A DNA stretch of 64,000 nt from CAZHJK01 sp964533275 (GTDB lineage: Bacteria; Bacillota; Clostridia; Eubacteriales; Garciellaceae): NCBI GenBank assembly GCA_964533275.1, contig CAZHJK010000002.1, positions 1 through 64,000 of the forward strand, read 5' to 3'. Below the pieces are notes generated by a model that saw only the letters and a program-made list of their open reading frames with translations, did no database searches and was not told where the DNA came from. Positions 55,801 to 62,652 of this stretch are shown here, piece by piece. The position numbers and the translations under genes were made by a program. The number at the start of each line of letters is the position of its first letter. Position 1 is the first letter of the stretch.

Positions 55801-56540
55801 GCTATGGCTTTTTCACCTTCAGCTAGTTTCTCAATTTGCTTTTTCTCTTCTGTTTCTATTTGTTTTAAACCACTACTTATTTCTTTTTTTGCTTTTGATA
55901 ACTCGTTCTCAGCTTTGGAAAGTTCACTATCAATATTATCTAGAATTTTTTTATTTAGATTATCTATTTTCTCTGAACTTATCTGAACCTCAATTTTCTC
56001 CTCAACTAGTCCCTCTCCAGTAACAGAAGCGACACCTTCTACACTTTCAAATTCAGGCAATATACTATCCCTTACCATTTTTGAAACCTCAGATGCGTTC
56101 AATCCTTTTATATCTATTGATGATACCATTATGGGCATCATATCTGGGTTCATTCTAATTATTGTAGGAGTTCCTACAGAATCATCCCAATTAGGCTTAA
56201 TTAAATCCAGATTTCCATTTACCTCTATAATTGTGGAATCCATATTTGCATCGTTACTAAATTCTAGTATGACTACAGAAGAATTCTCATTAGATACTGA
56301 ACTCACATTCACTATATTACTGGTGGTTGCTAAAAGTTGTTCCACAGGCTTTGTAACCACCATTTCAACCTCTTCAGGACTCGCCCCTGGATAAGGTGTC
56401 ATTACCACTAAATAGGGTAAATCCAGACTAGGTAATAAGTCTGTTTTTAAATTCATAAAGGAAATGGTTCCAAGAATTAGTATTAATATTACAGCTACAA
56501 AAACTGTAAAGGGTTTTTTTACACTATATTTTGCTAACAT
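52845..56540 (-). CDS. RND (HAE1-type) exporter with coiled-coil insertion
   Basis: Proton-driven exporter of the AcrB/SwrC type, 1231 aa, some 200 longer than usual. The start LAKYSVKKPFTVFVAVIL, the repeated transmembrane block GGLALGVGMLVDNSIVVIEN and the second-half block MLGFLVLSGVVVNNGIVFIDY identify it. The Asp pair in transmembrane helix 4 reads Asp-Asn. Between residues ~190 and 405 an insertion in the first outer loop forms long, Lys/Glu-rich heptads: a coiled coil of more than 200 residues that may replace the separate adaptor protein. ATG with GGGGAGG upstream. Substrate unknown. Confidence 0.93.
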   Translation of the reverse strand: MLAKYSVKKPFTVFVAVILILILGTISFMNLKTDLLPSLDLPYLVVMTPYPGASPEEVEMVVTKPVEQLLATTSNIVNVSSVSNENSSVVILEFSNDANMDSTIIEVNGNLDLIKPNWDDSVGTPTIIRMNPDMMPIMVSSIDIKGLNASEVSKMVRDSILPEFESVEGVASVTGEGLVEEKIEVQISSEKIDNLNKKILDNIDSELSKAENELSKAKKEISSGLKQIETEEKKQIEKLAEGEKAIALAKSEMEAAQTQLNTAEEDLIEKKKQAEAMIYAIDMIIKGEFELEDLKDYLPEEQMKELQGAIEQGVTELKVEKNKLEAGLSQINKGLDEIETQKTTLASKMDEVNTQEELLKQGKDTLDTEMGKAKAELKEGQNTINKNIAKLESSKEEAFKKADLEGVITDTMISGILTAQNFSMPAGYISGDEVEYLIKVGDKITSEEEIGKLLLFDTEIDSVGKVYLSDIADISTIDNTKELYAKVNGKDAAILTFQKQSNYSTAEVSQSIRKKIDDITEKNQDITITNLMDQGIYIDIVVNSVLDNLVYGGILAMLILLLFLRSFKPTLIIALSIPISLVFAIAMMYFTGVTINIISLGGLALGVGMLVDNSIVVIENIFRLKNNGLSSFQASIEGAKQVSGALLASTLTTTAVFLPVVFTDGISRQIFTDMGLTIAYSLIASLIVALTLVPVLSSTVFKKIDDREHKVFDRIVNFYEIILKKALNYKFVVVIIVIALLGISVYSTFSMGTSFIPEMEGTEMSVTIEMDKDSTFKEKTDMTDKVVDRLINIEGIETIGAFSSAEGGGGMMGFGGGSGNMSLYVLLDEEKTITNNEIEKQIIASTEDLDTNVIVNSSMDMGALAGEGIQVNIKGNEIDTLREISNDIADILEDTEGTIEVKTGFEENAIELRLVVDKEEAMKEGLTVAQVYSQVSQLISEGKTATTISVDNKEYPVIVINSENKSITKNDLEDLEITSQKDEEEKQIKIRDIAKMEEAQGLSSIRRDSQERYVSVSAKIASDYNIGLVSRDFEGKLENYDAPEGYKVEISGENETINTTLKDLMYMIALAIVFIYLIMVAQFQSLLSPFIVMFTIPLAFTGGLLALMITGNEISIISMLGFLVLSGVVVNNGIVFIDYTNQLRNEGLEKREALIEAGKVRLRPILMTAITTILGLSTLSIGVGMGAEMLQPLAIVAIGGLAYATILTLLVVPAMYDILNRNKIGKNNGVE

Positions 56541-56560
56541 CTATGAGCCTCCCCACTTTC

Positions 56561-56613
56561 TGACCGACTGGTCGGTCATAGCTAATAATATAGTATATTC
56601 TTTACAGTGTCAA
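56561..56613 (-). promoter_or_regulatory. RND-tetR promoter and TetR operator
   Basis: On the minus strand a consensus -35 TTGACA (56608-56613) and -10 TATTAT (56585-56590) with a 17-bp spacer, followed at the expected +1 by the operator TGACCGACTGGTCGGTCA (56561-56578): two perfect 8-bp arms around TG. This is a classic TetR-type operator. Confidence 0.88.
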
Positions 56614-56631
56614 TATATTTAATTAACATAA

Positions 56632-56658
56632 AAATGCGTGCAAAATATACACGCATTT
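56632..56658 (-). terminator. Terminator of the YciI-like gene
   Basis: A 9-bp stem AAATGCGTG / CACGCATTT (56632-56640 with 56650-56658) with T-run on the minus strand. Confidence 0.75.
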
Positions 56659-56686
56659 AAATAGTATAAATAAATTTTTGTATTAT

Positions 56687-56983
56687 CTATCCTAAAAACA
56701 TTGGAGGAATCTTACATGGATGAACTACAATATCTTGCCATACATCATTTTTTACATATGCTTCATTTTCTAGCCAGTTATCAAGGTCTTTTCTTGAGGA
56801 AAAATCTACGGTCATAATTGATCCAATCATATTTTCATTCTCATCTAATATAGCCGCAGCATATAGTAACTTTTTTTCTTTTCTCATAGCATCAGCATTA
56901 TTAAGATGTTCTTCCCTAACTTCAAGACGCCTCTTAGGTGCATCTTGATCTTTACCGTCATAACCAATAACAACAAATTGCAT
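56687..56983 (-). CDS. YciI-like protein
   Basis: A 98-aa dimeric-ferredoxin-fold protein of the YciI/YCII family: MQFVVIGYDGKDQDAPKRR, REEHLNNADAM, GSIMTVDFSSRKDLDNWL and WQDIVVHPCKIP. The Arg-x-x-His arrangement of the putative active site is present. Function of the family is unclear (some members act in catabolic pathways). ATG at 56983 fits homologue starts; an upstream ATG at 56995 is also possible. Confidence 0.8.
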   Translation of the reverse strand: MQFVVIGYDGKDQDAPKRRLEVREEHLNNADAMRKEKKLLYAAAILDENENMIGSIMTVDFSSRKDLDNWLENEAYVKNDVWQDIVVHPCKIPPMFLG

Positions 56984-57074
56984 AATCTTACACATCCTTT
57001 TTAATTTAATCAGTCTTATTATACTTATACTATTACATTCTATATGTAAAGAAAATATCCTTTTTTTTTATATA

Positions 57075-57104
57075 TTGACATATAGATGTATACTTCATTA
57101 TAAT
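57075..57104 (+). promoter_or_regulatory. Promoter of the DUF3842 gene
   Basis: Consensus TTGACA (57075-57080) and TATAAT (57099-57104), 18-bp spacer. The expected start lies near 57111, which supports the GTG at 57147 as translation start. Confidence 0.75.
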
Positions 57105-57146
57105 GATACTATATCTTCTAATTTACCTAGATTGGTTGTGTTATTA

Positions 57147-57566
57147 GTGAAAATAGCGATTATAGACGGTCAAGGTGGAGGTATCGGGAAAAGATTAATA
57201 GAGAAAATAAGGAAAACTAATTCCCAGTTTGAATTAATAGCTTTAGGAACGAATTCTTTAGCTACCTCAGGTATGATAAAATCTGGGGCTAACATGGGGG
57301 CTACTGGTGAAAATCCAATAGTAATAAACTCTGATAAAGTTGATGTTATTATGGGTCCTATGGCTATTGTAATTCCTAATTCTATTATGGGCGAAATAAC
57401 ACCTAAGGTTGCCTATTCCGTTGGAAATAGCGACGCTTTAAAAATACTTATACCTATTAATAAATGCAATGTTGAAATTGCAGGAACTAAAAATGAAAAT
57501 ATGAATGATTTATTAGATTATGCAGTAAACGAATTACTGTCATATTATAACACCATGAAGGGTTAA
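57147..57566 (+). CDS. DUF3842 family protein
   Basis: A 139-aa protein of unknown function. The N-terminus VKIAIIDGQGGGIGK looks like a dinucleotide-binding loop and TSGMIKSGANMGATGENPIV is conserved in the family. GTG at 57147 is chosen from the promoter position and the family start; the ribosome binding site is poor. The end of the gene forms the terminator hairpin, and the TAA lies in its loop. Possibly linked in function to the S-component and DUF1893 genes downstream. Confidence 0.75.
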   Translation: MKIAIIDGQGGGIGKRLIEKIRKTNSQFELIALGTNSLATSGMIKSGANMGATGENPIVINSDKVDVIMGPMAIVIPNSIMGEITPKVAYSVGNSDALKILIPINKCNVEIAGTKNENMNDLLDYAVNELLSYYNTMKG

Positions 57567-57588
57567 CCCCTCATGGTGTTTATTTTTT
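57549..57588 (+). terminator. Terminator overlapping the DUF3842 stop codon
   Basis: Stem AACACCATGA / TCATGGTGTT (57549-57558 with 57571-57580), continued by GGG/CCC, then TATTTTTT. The stop codon of the gene is inside the loop. Confidence 0.9.
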
Positions 57589-57604
57589 AAAGGGGGTAAA
57601 ACAT

Positions 57605-58135
57605 TTGAATTCAAAAGCAAAACGAATTACACATTCAGCACTATTTTTAGCACTTGGAATGATAATTCCACAAATGTTCCATTTATTCGGGGGAACAGGT
57701 CCTATCTTTCTACCAATGCATATACCTGTTTTATTGGCAGGATTTTTCCTAGGAGGAAAATATGGAGCTATCATCGGTTTTTTAACTGTATTATTAAGTT
57801 CAACTATAACAGGTATGCCCCAGGTACCAATTCTATATTTTATGTTAGTTGAAGTTACAATTTATGGTCTTGTAGCTGGTTTATCCTATAAGAAATTTAA
57901 ACTTAATGTCTATATTTCACTTATATTGGCTATGATAGTTGGAAGAATCGCATTAGCTATTTCTGCATATGGACTACAGCCATTACTTGGTATACAATTA
58001 TCTCCAAAGCTCTATATACTAGGTGCATTGACAAATGGTATACCCGGTATAATCATACAATTGGTATTCATTCCTATAGTTGTATTCTCCATTGAAAGGG
58101 CAGGTTATAAATTTGATGAACCTTCAGCAAGCTAA
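57605..58135 (+). CDS. ECF transporter S-component
   Basis: Substrate-binding membrane subunit of an energy-coupling factor vitamin importer, 176 aa with about five to six membrane segments. SALFLALGMIIPQMFHLFGG, PMHIPVLLAGFFLGGKYGA and LLSSTITGMP are typical of group II S-components. Its substrate is not readable; the shared EcfA/EcfT module is elsewhere. Start TTG at 57605 with AAAGGGGG 8 bases upstream. The next gene overlaps its end, so they act together. Confidence 0.85.
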   Translation: MNSKAKRITHSALFLALGMIIPQMFHLFGGTGPIFLPMHIPVLLAGFFLGGKYGAIIGFLTVLLSSTITGMPQVPILYFMLVEVTIYGLVAGLSYKKFKLNVYISLILAMIVGRIALAISAYGLQPLLGIQLSPKLYILGALTNGIPGIIIQLVFIPIVVFSIERAGYKFDEPSAS

Positions 58136-58553
58136 TAATTTATTAGAGGATCATAAAAGTTCATGCATTATCCTAAAAAACAATGAAATAGTATTTACTT
58201 CATCTAATATAGGTGTTAAACCTCTACTGCTATTTTTAAAGGAAAAAATTAATATAGGAGAATATGATCAACTTGTTTTAATTGATAAGATTATTGGGAA
58301 GGCAGCTTTATTATTAGCTGTAAAATGTAAAATACAAAGAATTTATACTCCAATCATAAGTTCCTTGGCATTAGACGCTGCTAAGCATTATAATGTTAAA
58401 TGTCAAGCCAGCAAAATAGTACCCTATATTATAAATAGAGAAGGCAATGGTATGTGTCCAATAGAATCTTCTGTTGTAAATATTCTAGATTTAGATGAGG
58501 CATTGTTAAATATAGAATTAGCTATTAATAGATTAATGAACACATATAATTAA
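58116..58553 (+). CDS. DUF1893 family protein (cytidine-deaminase-like fold)
   Basis: A 145-aa DUF1893 protein. The family (Thermotoga TM1506) has a cytidine-deaminase-like fold of unknown activity. Seen here: LNQQANNLLEDHKSSCII-type start, IIGKAALLLAVKCKI and REGNGMCPIESSVV with a conserved Cys-Pro-Ile-Glu. ATG at 58116 overlaps the S-component gene by 20 bases. The pairing with a vitamin importer suggests salvage of a nucleoside- or base-like compound (inference). Confidence 0.78.
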   Translation: MNLQQANNLLEDHKSSCIILKNNEIVFTSSNIGVKPLLLFLKEKINIGEYDQLVLIDKIIGKAALLLAVKCKIQRIYTPIISSLALDAAKHYNVKCQASKIVPYIINREGNGMCPIESSVVNILDLDEALLNIELAINRLMNTYN

Positions 58554-58576
58554 AAGCGTGTAATTAACACCCTAAT

Positions 58577-58615
58577 AAAAAACCTTCATAACTGATTATC
58601 AGTCTGAAGGTTTTT
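58577..58615 (+). terminator. Terminator after the DUF1893 gene
   Basis: Stem built of CCTTCA and ACTGAT pairing with ATCAGT and TGAAGG, followed by TTTTT. Confidence 0.85.
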
Positions 58616-58643
58616 ATGGGTTTTAAATAAAAGCTTTTTTTAA

Positions 58644-59822
58644 TTAGTCATTTATAAAAAGTTTTCTTGGGAACTTAGTTATAGTTTCACAACCGGTTTC
58701 TGTAATTCTAATGGTTTCAGTTATTGCTACACCATAACCTTCAAGCCATACCCCTGGCATAATATGGAATGTCATATTTGGTTTAAGGACAGTTTTTTCT
58801 CCGGGTTTAAAATAAGCTGTATCTTCTGCCCAAACTGGAGGATAGCTAAGACCCACTGTGTACCCCATTCTTGATTCTTTTTCAATGCCATGCTTATTGA
58901 TACTAGATTGCCAAACTCTTTCAACCTCTTCGCAAGTTACTCCGGGCTTAATAAAGTCTAAAGCCTTGTTCAATCCTTCTATACATACCTCAGTTGTTTT
59001 CCTAACAACCTCAGGTGGTTCTCCAATGTAAATAGTCCTAGTTAAGGGTGCATGGTACCTCTTGTAACAACCTGCAAGTTCCATATAAACTAATTGATTA
59101 TTTTTGTACTTCCCTTCTGTTGTCCAAGAGAAATGAGCAGCTGCTGTTCTATCCCCAGCTGGCATAACTGGTGGCAAGGAAGTGAAATCTCCACCAAAAA
59201 CTCCTGGTCCCATAATTTGATCATGCATAACTCCTGCTGCAACATAGTTTTCCCTAACTCCTGGGCGTATCTTTTCTATAGCATTATACATAGTTTTTTC
59301 TACTGTTCTTGCAGCAATATTCATGTATTCTAATTCTTTAGTAGACTTAGGTCCTCTTACCCAGTTTACAAGTTTTGTTGCATCTGTAAAGTTTGCATTA
59401 GGAAGTGCATTTTGAAGTTTTACATGCCAATGTGCCGTAAAATAGTATGCATCCATTTCTAAACCAATTCTCTTGGTATCTAATTTCTTTTCTTTAATAA
59501 AATCTGAAACAAAATCCATAACATGCAATACTTTAGGTTCCCATAAGTACTTGTCTGGATAAGGAATTAAATTCTCCTTTTTCATCCAGCATGTTTGGTC
59601 TGCAGAATAGTGATCCTGTAATCTTACAATAATTACCGGTTCCTCAAGTTCATTTGCCACAATTACACATTGTGGTACATAGTAACTCATAGCATCATAG
59701 CCTGAAATATAGTTCATATTAGCCGGATCTGTTATCAAAAGTACCTCTACATTTTCTTCTTGCATACTTCTTTTTACACTTGTCAATCTGTTTTTGTATT
59801 CCGAAATTTCAAATGCAAGCAT
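58644..59822 (-). CDS. M24-family (ectoine-hydrolase-like) protein lacking metal ligands
   Basis: A 392-aa protein with the creatinase/prolidase double domain (creatinase N ~1-150, M24 ~165-385). Of the five metal ligands of aminopeptidase P the expected positions read Glu (VYMELAG), Pro (HAPLTRT), no His (RMGYTVGLSYPPVW), Met (FHIMPGV) and Glu (AITETIRI), so it should not hold the two-metal centre. The GYxxGLSYPPxW segment matches the DoeA/EutD ectoine hydrolase group, metal-independent C-N hydrolases. No ectoine genes are nearby, so the substrate is open. ATG at 59822 with AAGGAGGG upstream. Confidence 0.8.
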   Translation of the reverse strand: MLAFEISEYKNRLTSVKRSMQEENVEVLLITDPANMNYISGYDAMSYYVPQCVIVANELEEPVIIVRLQDHYSADQTCWMKKENLIPYPDKYLWEPKVLHVMDFVSDFIKEKKLDTKRIGLEMDAYYFTAHWHVKLQNALPNANFTDATKLVNWVRGPKSTKELEYMNIAARTVEKTMYNAIEKIRPGVRENYVAAGVMHDQIMGPGVFGGDFTSLPPVMPAGDRTAAAHFSWTTEGKYKNNQLVYMELAGCYKRYHAPLTRTIYIGEPPEVVRKTTEVCIEGLNKALDFIKPGVTCEEVERVWQSSINKHGIEKESRMGYTVGLSYPPVWAEDTAYFKPGEKTVLKPNMTFHIMPGVWLEGYGVAITETIRITETGCETITKFPRKLFIND

Positions 59823-59990
59823 TTCAATCAATCCCTCCTTTTAAGTTTCCTCAATTCAATAACTGAAATCCTTTACATGTATTACCTTTATTGTATTTGT
59901 TAAATAATTAATTGTCAATAATGATAATGAAATAATTTCAATATTAAGATAAGCGTTCTATTATTTAGAATGTACTTTTCATGGAATTTA

Positions 59991-60024
59991 ATTAACACCA
60001 TCAACTAAAGCTGGTGGTGTTAAT
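59991..60024. repeat. Hairpin upstream of the tusA-like gene
   Basis: A 13-bp stem (59991-60003 with 60012-60024, one G-U) and an 8-base loop in the region between the M24 gene and the TusA-like gene. No strong U-run. Could be a regulatory leader or the end of a transcript. Confidence 0.5.
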
Positions 60025-60106
60025 TCGTTTATACATTAATCCTTTTATGATATAATCTTTTAGTAAAGTCTTTATTTAAAACGGTAAATTCAAGGTGGTT
60101 ATATTT

Positions 60107-60319
60107 ATGAAAACAATAGATTGCTTAGGTGATATGTGTCCCCTTCCGATCTTAAAAATAAGAAGAGAAATGAAAAAAATGAAATCCGGTGAAGTGGTTA
60201 AGGCAGTTACTGATCATAGTTGTGTTTTGGAATCCATAATAAGTAATTTTAAAAAACATAAAATAACCCATGAGGAAGTAATCAACGGTGTTTGGGAAAT
60301 TTTTATTGAAAAGTCCTAG
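60107..60319 (+). CDS. TusA/SirA-family sulfur carrier protein
   Basis: A 70-aa protein of the TusA family: MKTIDCLGDMCPLPILKIRR with the CPxP motif cysteine that carries persulfide, then VVKAVTDHSCVLESI. Proteins of this kind accept sulfur (or in the YedF group perhaps selenium) and work with YeeE/YedE membrane proteins, two of which are encoded 1 kb downstream. ATG at 60107 with AAGGTGG 8 bases upstream. Its stop overlaps that of the convergent lysR-type gene in the shared CTAG. Confidence 0.88.
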   Translation: MKTIDCLGDMCPLPILKIRREMKKMKSGEVVKAVTDHSCVLESIISNFKKHKITHEEVINGVWEIFIEKS

Positions 60320-61212
60320 CAAAGATTCTTATGGGCAATTTTCTTAAAGTACTCAATAAAATCTTTAAACCTTTTATTATCATTTAATTTTATATTATTA
60401 ATTAAATACATTTCATATTCAATGGAAAATTCTTGTATATTTATTAATTTTAATTGTTTATTATACAAATCCTTTTTTATAGATGTATATGGTAAAAAGC
60501 CAATTCCATGTCCATTTAAAACCGATGATTTTACTGATTCTGCAGAATCACTATTAAATAGAATTTGCAAGTCATCAATCTTTGACCCCATTTCCTCCAG
60601 CTTTTCAGAAATAGTGTTAATTAAATGTGTTTTATTATTTAATAATATAAAGGGATAATCCTTTAATTCTTTAAATGAGATTTCATCAGGAATTTTAAAA
60701 TTAGGTGAGGATACTAATACAAACTTATCCCTACCTATATTATGATATAAGAGGCTTTTATTTTTTGGTTTGCTATAGATAACTCCTAGATCACATATAT
60801 TATTCATAACATTTTCCTCTATTAAGTCCGATTCGTTAGAATTTAATTCATAACTATATGAAGGATACTTATCCTTGATTATATATATAACACAGGGCAG
60901 TGAATAGGTGGCAATGGACCAACATGCTTCAATTTTAATATTTTGCATGCCTACTTCATCTGAGTATAGCTGCTCTATCATTGTATTATATGTTCTTATT
61001 ATATTATCCGCATATTTAAACACAATCATTCCCTTATCGGTTAATTCAACACCCTTATTACTTCTTTCTAATAATTTATAGCCTAAATTATCCTCTAACT
61101 TTGAAATCTGTTGACTTAAAGCCGATTGAGATATATGATCGCTATTTGCTACTTTTGAAATGCTACCTGCAATAGCTACCTTATAGAAGTAATCCAAGTA
61201 TTCTATATGCAT
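60316..61212 (-). CDS. LysR-family regulator
   Basis: A 298-aa LysR-type regulator: N-terminal winged helix-turn-helix (DYFYKVAIAGSISKVAN, SQSALSQQISKLEDNLGY) and a two-lobe effector domain. It is divergent from the YeeE genes (167-base intergenic region) and convergent with the TusA-like gene, so it most probably controls sulfur-compound uptake. ATG with AAAGGAGCTG upstream. Effector unknown. Confidence 0.93.
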   Translation of the reverse strand: MHIEYLDYFYKVAIAGSISKVANSDHISQSALSQQISKLEDNLGYKLLERSNKGVELTDKGMIVFKYADNIIRTYNTMIEQLYSDEVGMQNIKIEACWSIATYSLPCVIYIIKDKYPSYSYELNSNESDLIEENVMNNICDLGVIYSKPKNKSLLYHNIGRDKFVLVSSPNFKIPDEISFKELKDYPFILLNNKTHLINTISEKLEEMGSKIDDLQILFNSDSAESVKSSVLNGHGIGFLPYTSIKKDLYNKQLKLINIQEFSIEYEMYLINNIKLNDNKRFKDFIEYFKKIAHKNLC

Positions 61213-61379
61213 TGCAAATCAGCTCCTTTTATTAAATATTTTTTATTATATCATAATCTTATAATAATCTCTAATAAACCAATTTATACTAAAACCATAT
61301 TCCAATAAAAAATTTAGTTTCTATATATCTTTCTATGTTATAATTGTGATGAACTCTTAATAAATGACGGGGTGTTTAT

Positions 61380-62021
61380 ATGATTTCAGGTAAACCAAAG
61401 AGCCAAATATCCTTTGGTATTTTTACTTTAGTTTTAATTATAGCAATAGGTGTGTTTTTTTCTACTATATCAACAACTCTTAGTTTTTTTTGGGCAACAG
61501 GCATAGCCTTAGGGTTTATTCTCCAAAAATCAAGGTTTTGCTTTACTGCAGCCTTTAGAGATCCGTATTTAATCGGTGGTACATCTATAACTAAGGCAGT
61601 ACTTATTGCCTTTGCTATTACTACTATTGGTTTTACTGCAATTAAATATGGTGCCTTTATAAATGGTCAAAATATTCCGGGTCAGAATTTCATAGCCCCC
61701 ATAAGTATTGCAACCATAATAGGAGGCTTTATATTTGGTATTGGTATGGTTATTGCTGGAGGGTGTGCGACTGGGACTTTTATGAGAACAGGAGAAGGTT
61801 TCCAAATGCAAATGCTAGCCCTTGTATTTTTTATTATTGGTTCCCTCTGGGGAGAGCATGATCTGAAATGGTGGCAAAGTAATTTTACAACCTTTAGTGA
61901 GGGTATATTCCTTCCTGATATTTTAGGTTGGTTTGGTGCATTAACATTACAATTAATCTTTATTGCTTTTCTCTATGTTATGGCAGATAAATGGGAAACT
62001 AAAAAATTCGAGGATTTTTAA
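61380..62021 (+). CDS. YeeE/YedE (TsuA-like) transporter, N-terminal half
   Basis: A 213-aa membrane protein of the YeeE/YedE family, equivalent to the first part of TsuA, the thiosulfate transporter. Conserved cysteines: LQKSRFCFTAAFRD and IAGGCATGTFMRTGEG. About five membrane segments. ATG with GGGGTG upstream. Works with the second half encoded next; the pair with a TusA-like protein matches known tsuA-tsuB type loci. Thiosulfate is the likely substrate; a selenium compound (YedE) is the alternative. Confidence 0.88.
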   Translation: MISGKPKSQISFGIFTLVLIIAIGVFFSTISTTLSFFWATGIALGFILQKSRFCFTAAFRDPYLIGGTSITKAVLIAFAITTIGFTAIKYGAFINGQNIPGQNFIAPISIATIIGGFIFGIGMVIAGGCATGTFMRTGEGFQMQMLALVFFIIGSLWGEHDLKWWQSNFTTFSEGIFLPDILGWFGALTLQLIFIAFLYVMADKWETKKFEDF

Positions 62022-62065
62022 CAAATATATAAATGCTTAGTACTTTTATTATTGGAGGTATAAAA

Positions 62066-62599
62066 TTGAACTTAAATAATAATAAATATTACCTTTTATG
62101 GTTTAAAAACTCATGGACATATGTTACAGGTGCTGTACTACTATCCTTATTACAAATAATTACTTTAGCTGTAACTGGTGAACCATTAAAAATAACATCT
62201 GTCTTTATATATTGGGTTGCTTGGATATTTGAACTATTTGGTGTAGATGTATCCAGTTGGCAGATTTTCGCTTCAGAAAAAGCACAAGCTACTCTGCAGA
62301 CTGGTTTTTTCACCAATCCAGTATCCGTAAGAAATCTCGGAATAATTGTAGGTGCATTATTGGCTTCCTTAATGGCATCACAATATAAGATAAGAAAAAT
62401 TAAATCCTATAGGCAGGTACTTGCAGCCATTTTGGGGGGATTATTGATGGGATATGGCTCAAGGATCGCTTTAGGTTGTAATATCGGTGCGCTTTTCAGC
62501 GGCATAGCCTCTCTTTCATTATCGGGTTGGATCTTTGGAGTATTTATGTTCTTAGGGACAATCATAGGAAGCAAATTGATAGTAAGATTTCTTCTATAA
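62066..62599 (+). CDS. YeeE/YedE (TsuA-like) transporter, C-terminal half
   Basis: A 177-aa YeeE/YedE protein with the third conserved cysteine in ALGCNIGALFSGIASLSLSG; about four membrane segments (QVLAAILGGLLMGYGSRIA). Start is TTG at 62066, preceded by TTGGAGG at 7 bases; longer readings lack a ribosome binding site. In many bacteria both halves are fused; here they are two genes 44 bases apart. Confidence 0.85.
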   Translation: MNLNNNKYYLLWFKNSWTYVTGAVLLSLLQIITLAVTGEPLKITSVFIYWVAWIFELFGVDVSSWQIFASEKAQATLQTGFFTNPVSVRNLGIIVGALLASLMASQYKIRKIKSYRQVLAAILGGLLMGYGSRIALGCNIGALFSGIASLSLSGWIFGVFMFLGTIIGSKLIVRFLL

Positions 62600-62605
62600 A
62601 TAAAA

Positions 62606-62638
62606 AAGAGTTCAAAGTTATATCTACTTTGAGCTCTT
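62606..62638. terminator. Bidirectional terminator
   Basis: A 13-bp stem with one G-U (62606-62618 with 62626-62638) between the convergent yeeE and ABC genes; a T-run follows on the minus strand. Confidence 0.85.
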
Positions 62639-62652
62639 ATTAAAAATAATTC

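Noticed and set aside
55700..56023. Long hydrophobic plus-strand frames opposite the RND gene
   Set aside because: They are antisense shadows of the Lys/Glu-rich coiled coil (complement of GAA/AAA codons gives Phe/Leu), with no start signals.
27243..56995. Shared leader AGGATGTGTAA before the ATGs at 27255 and 56983
   Set aside because: Eleven bases made of a ribosome binding site and an out-of-place ATG codon; likely coincidence.
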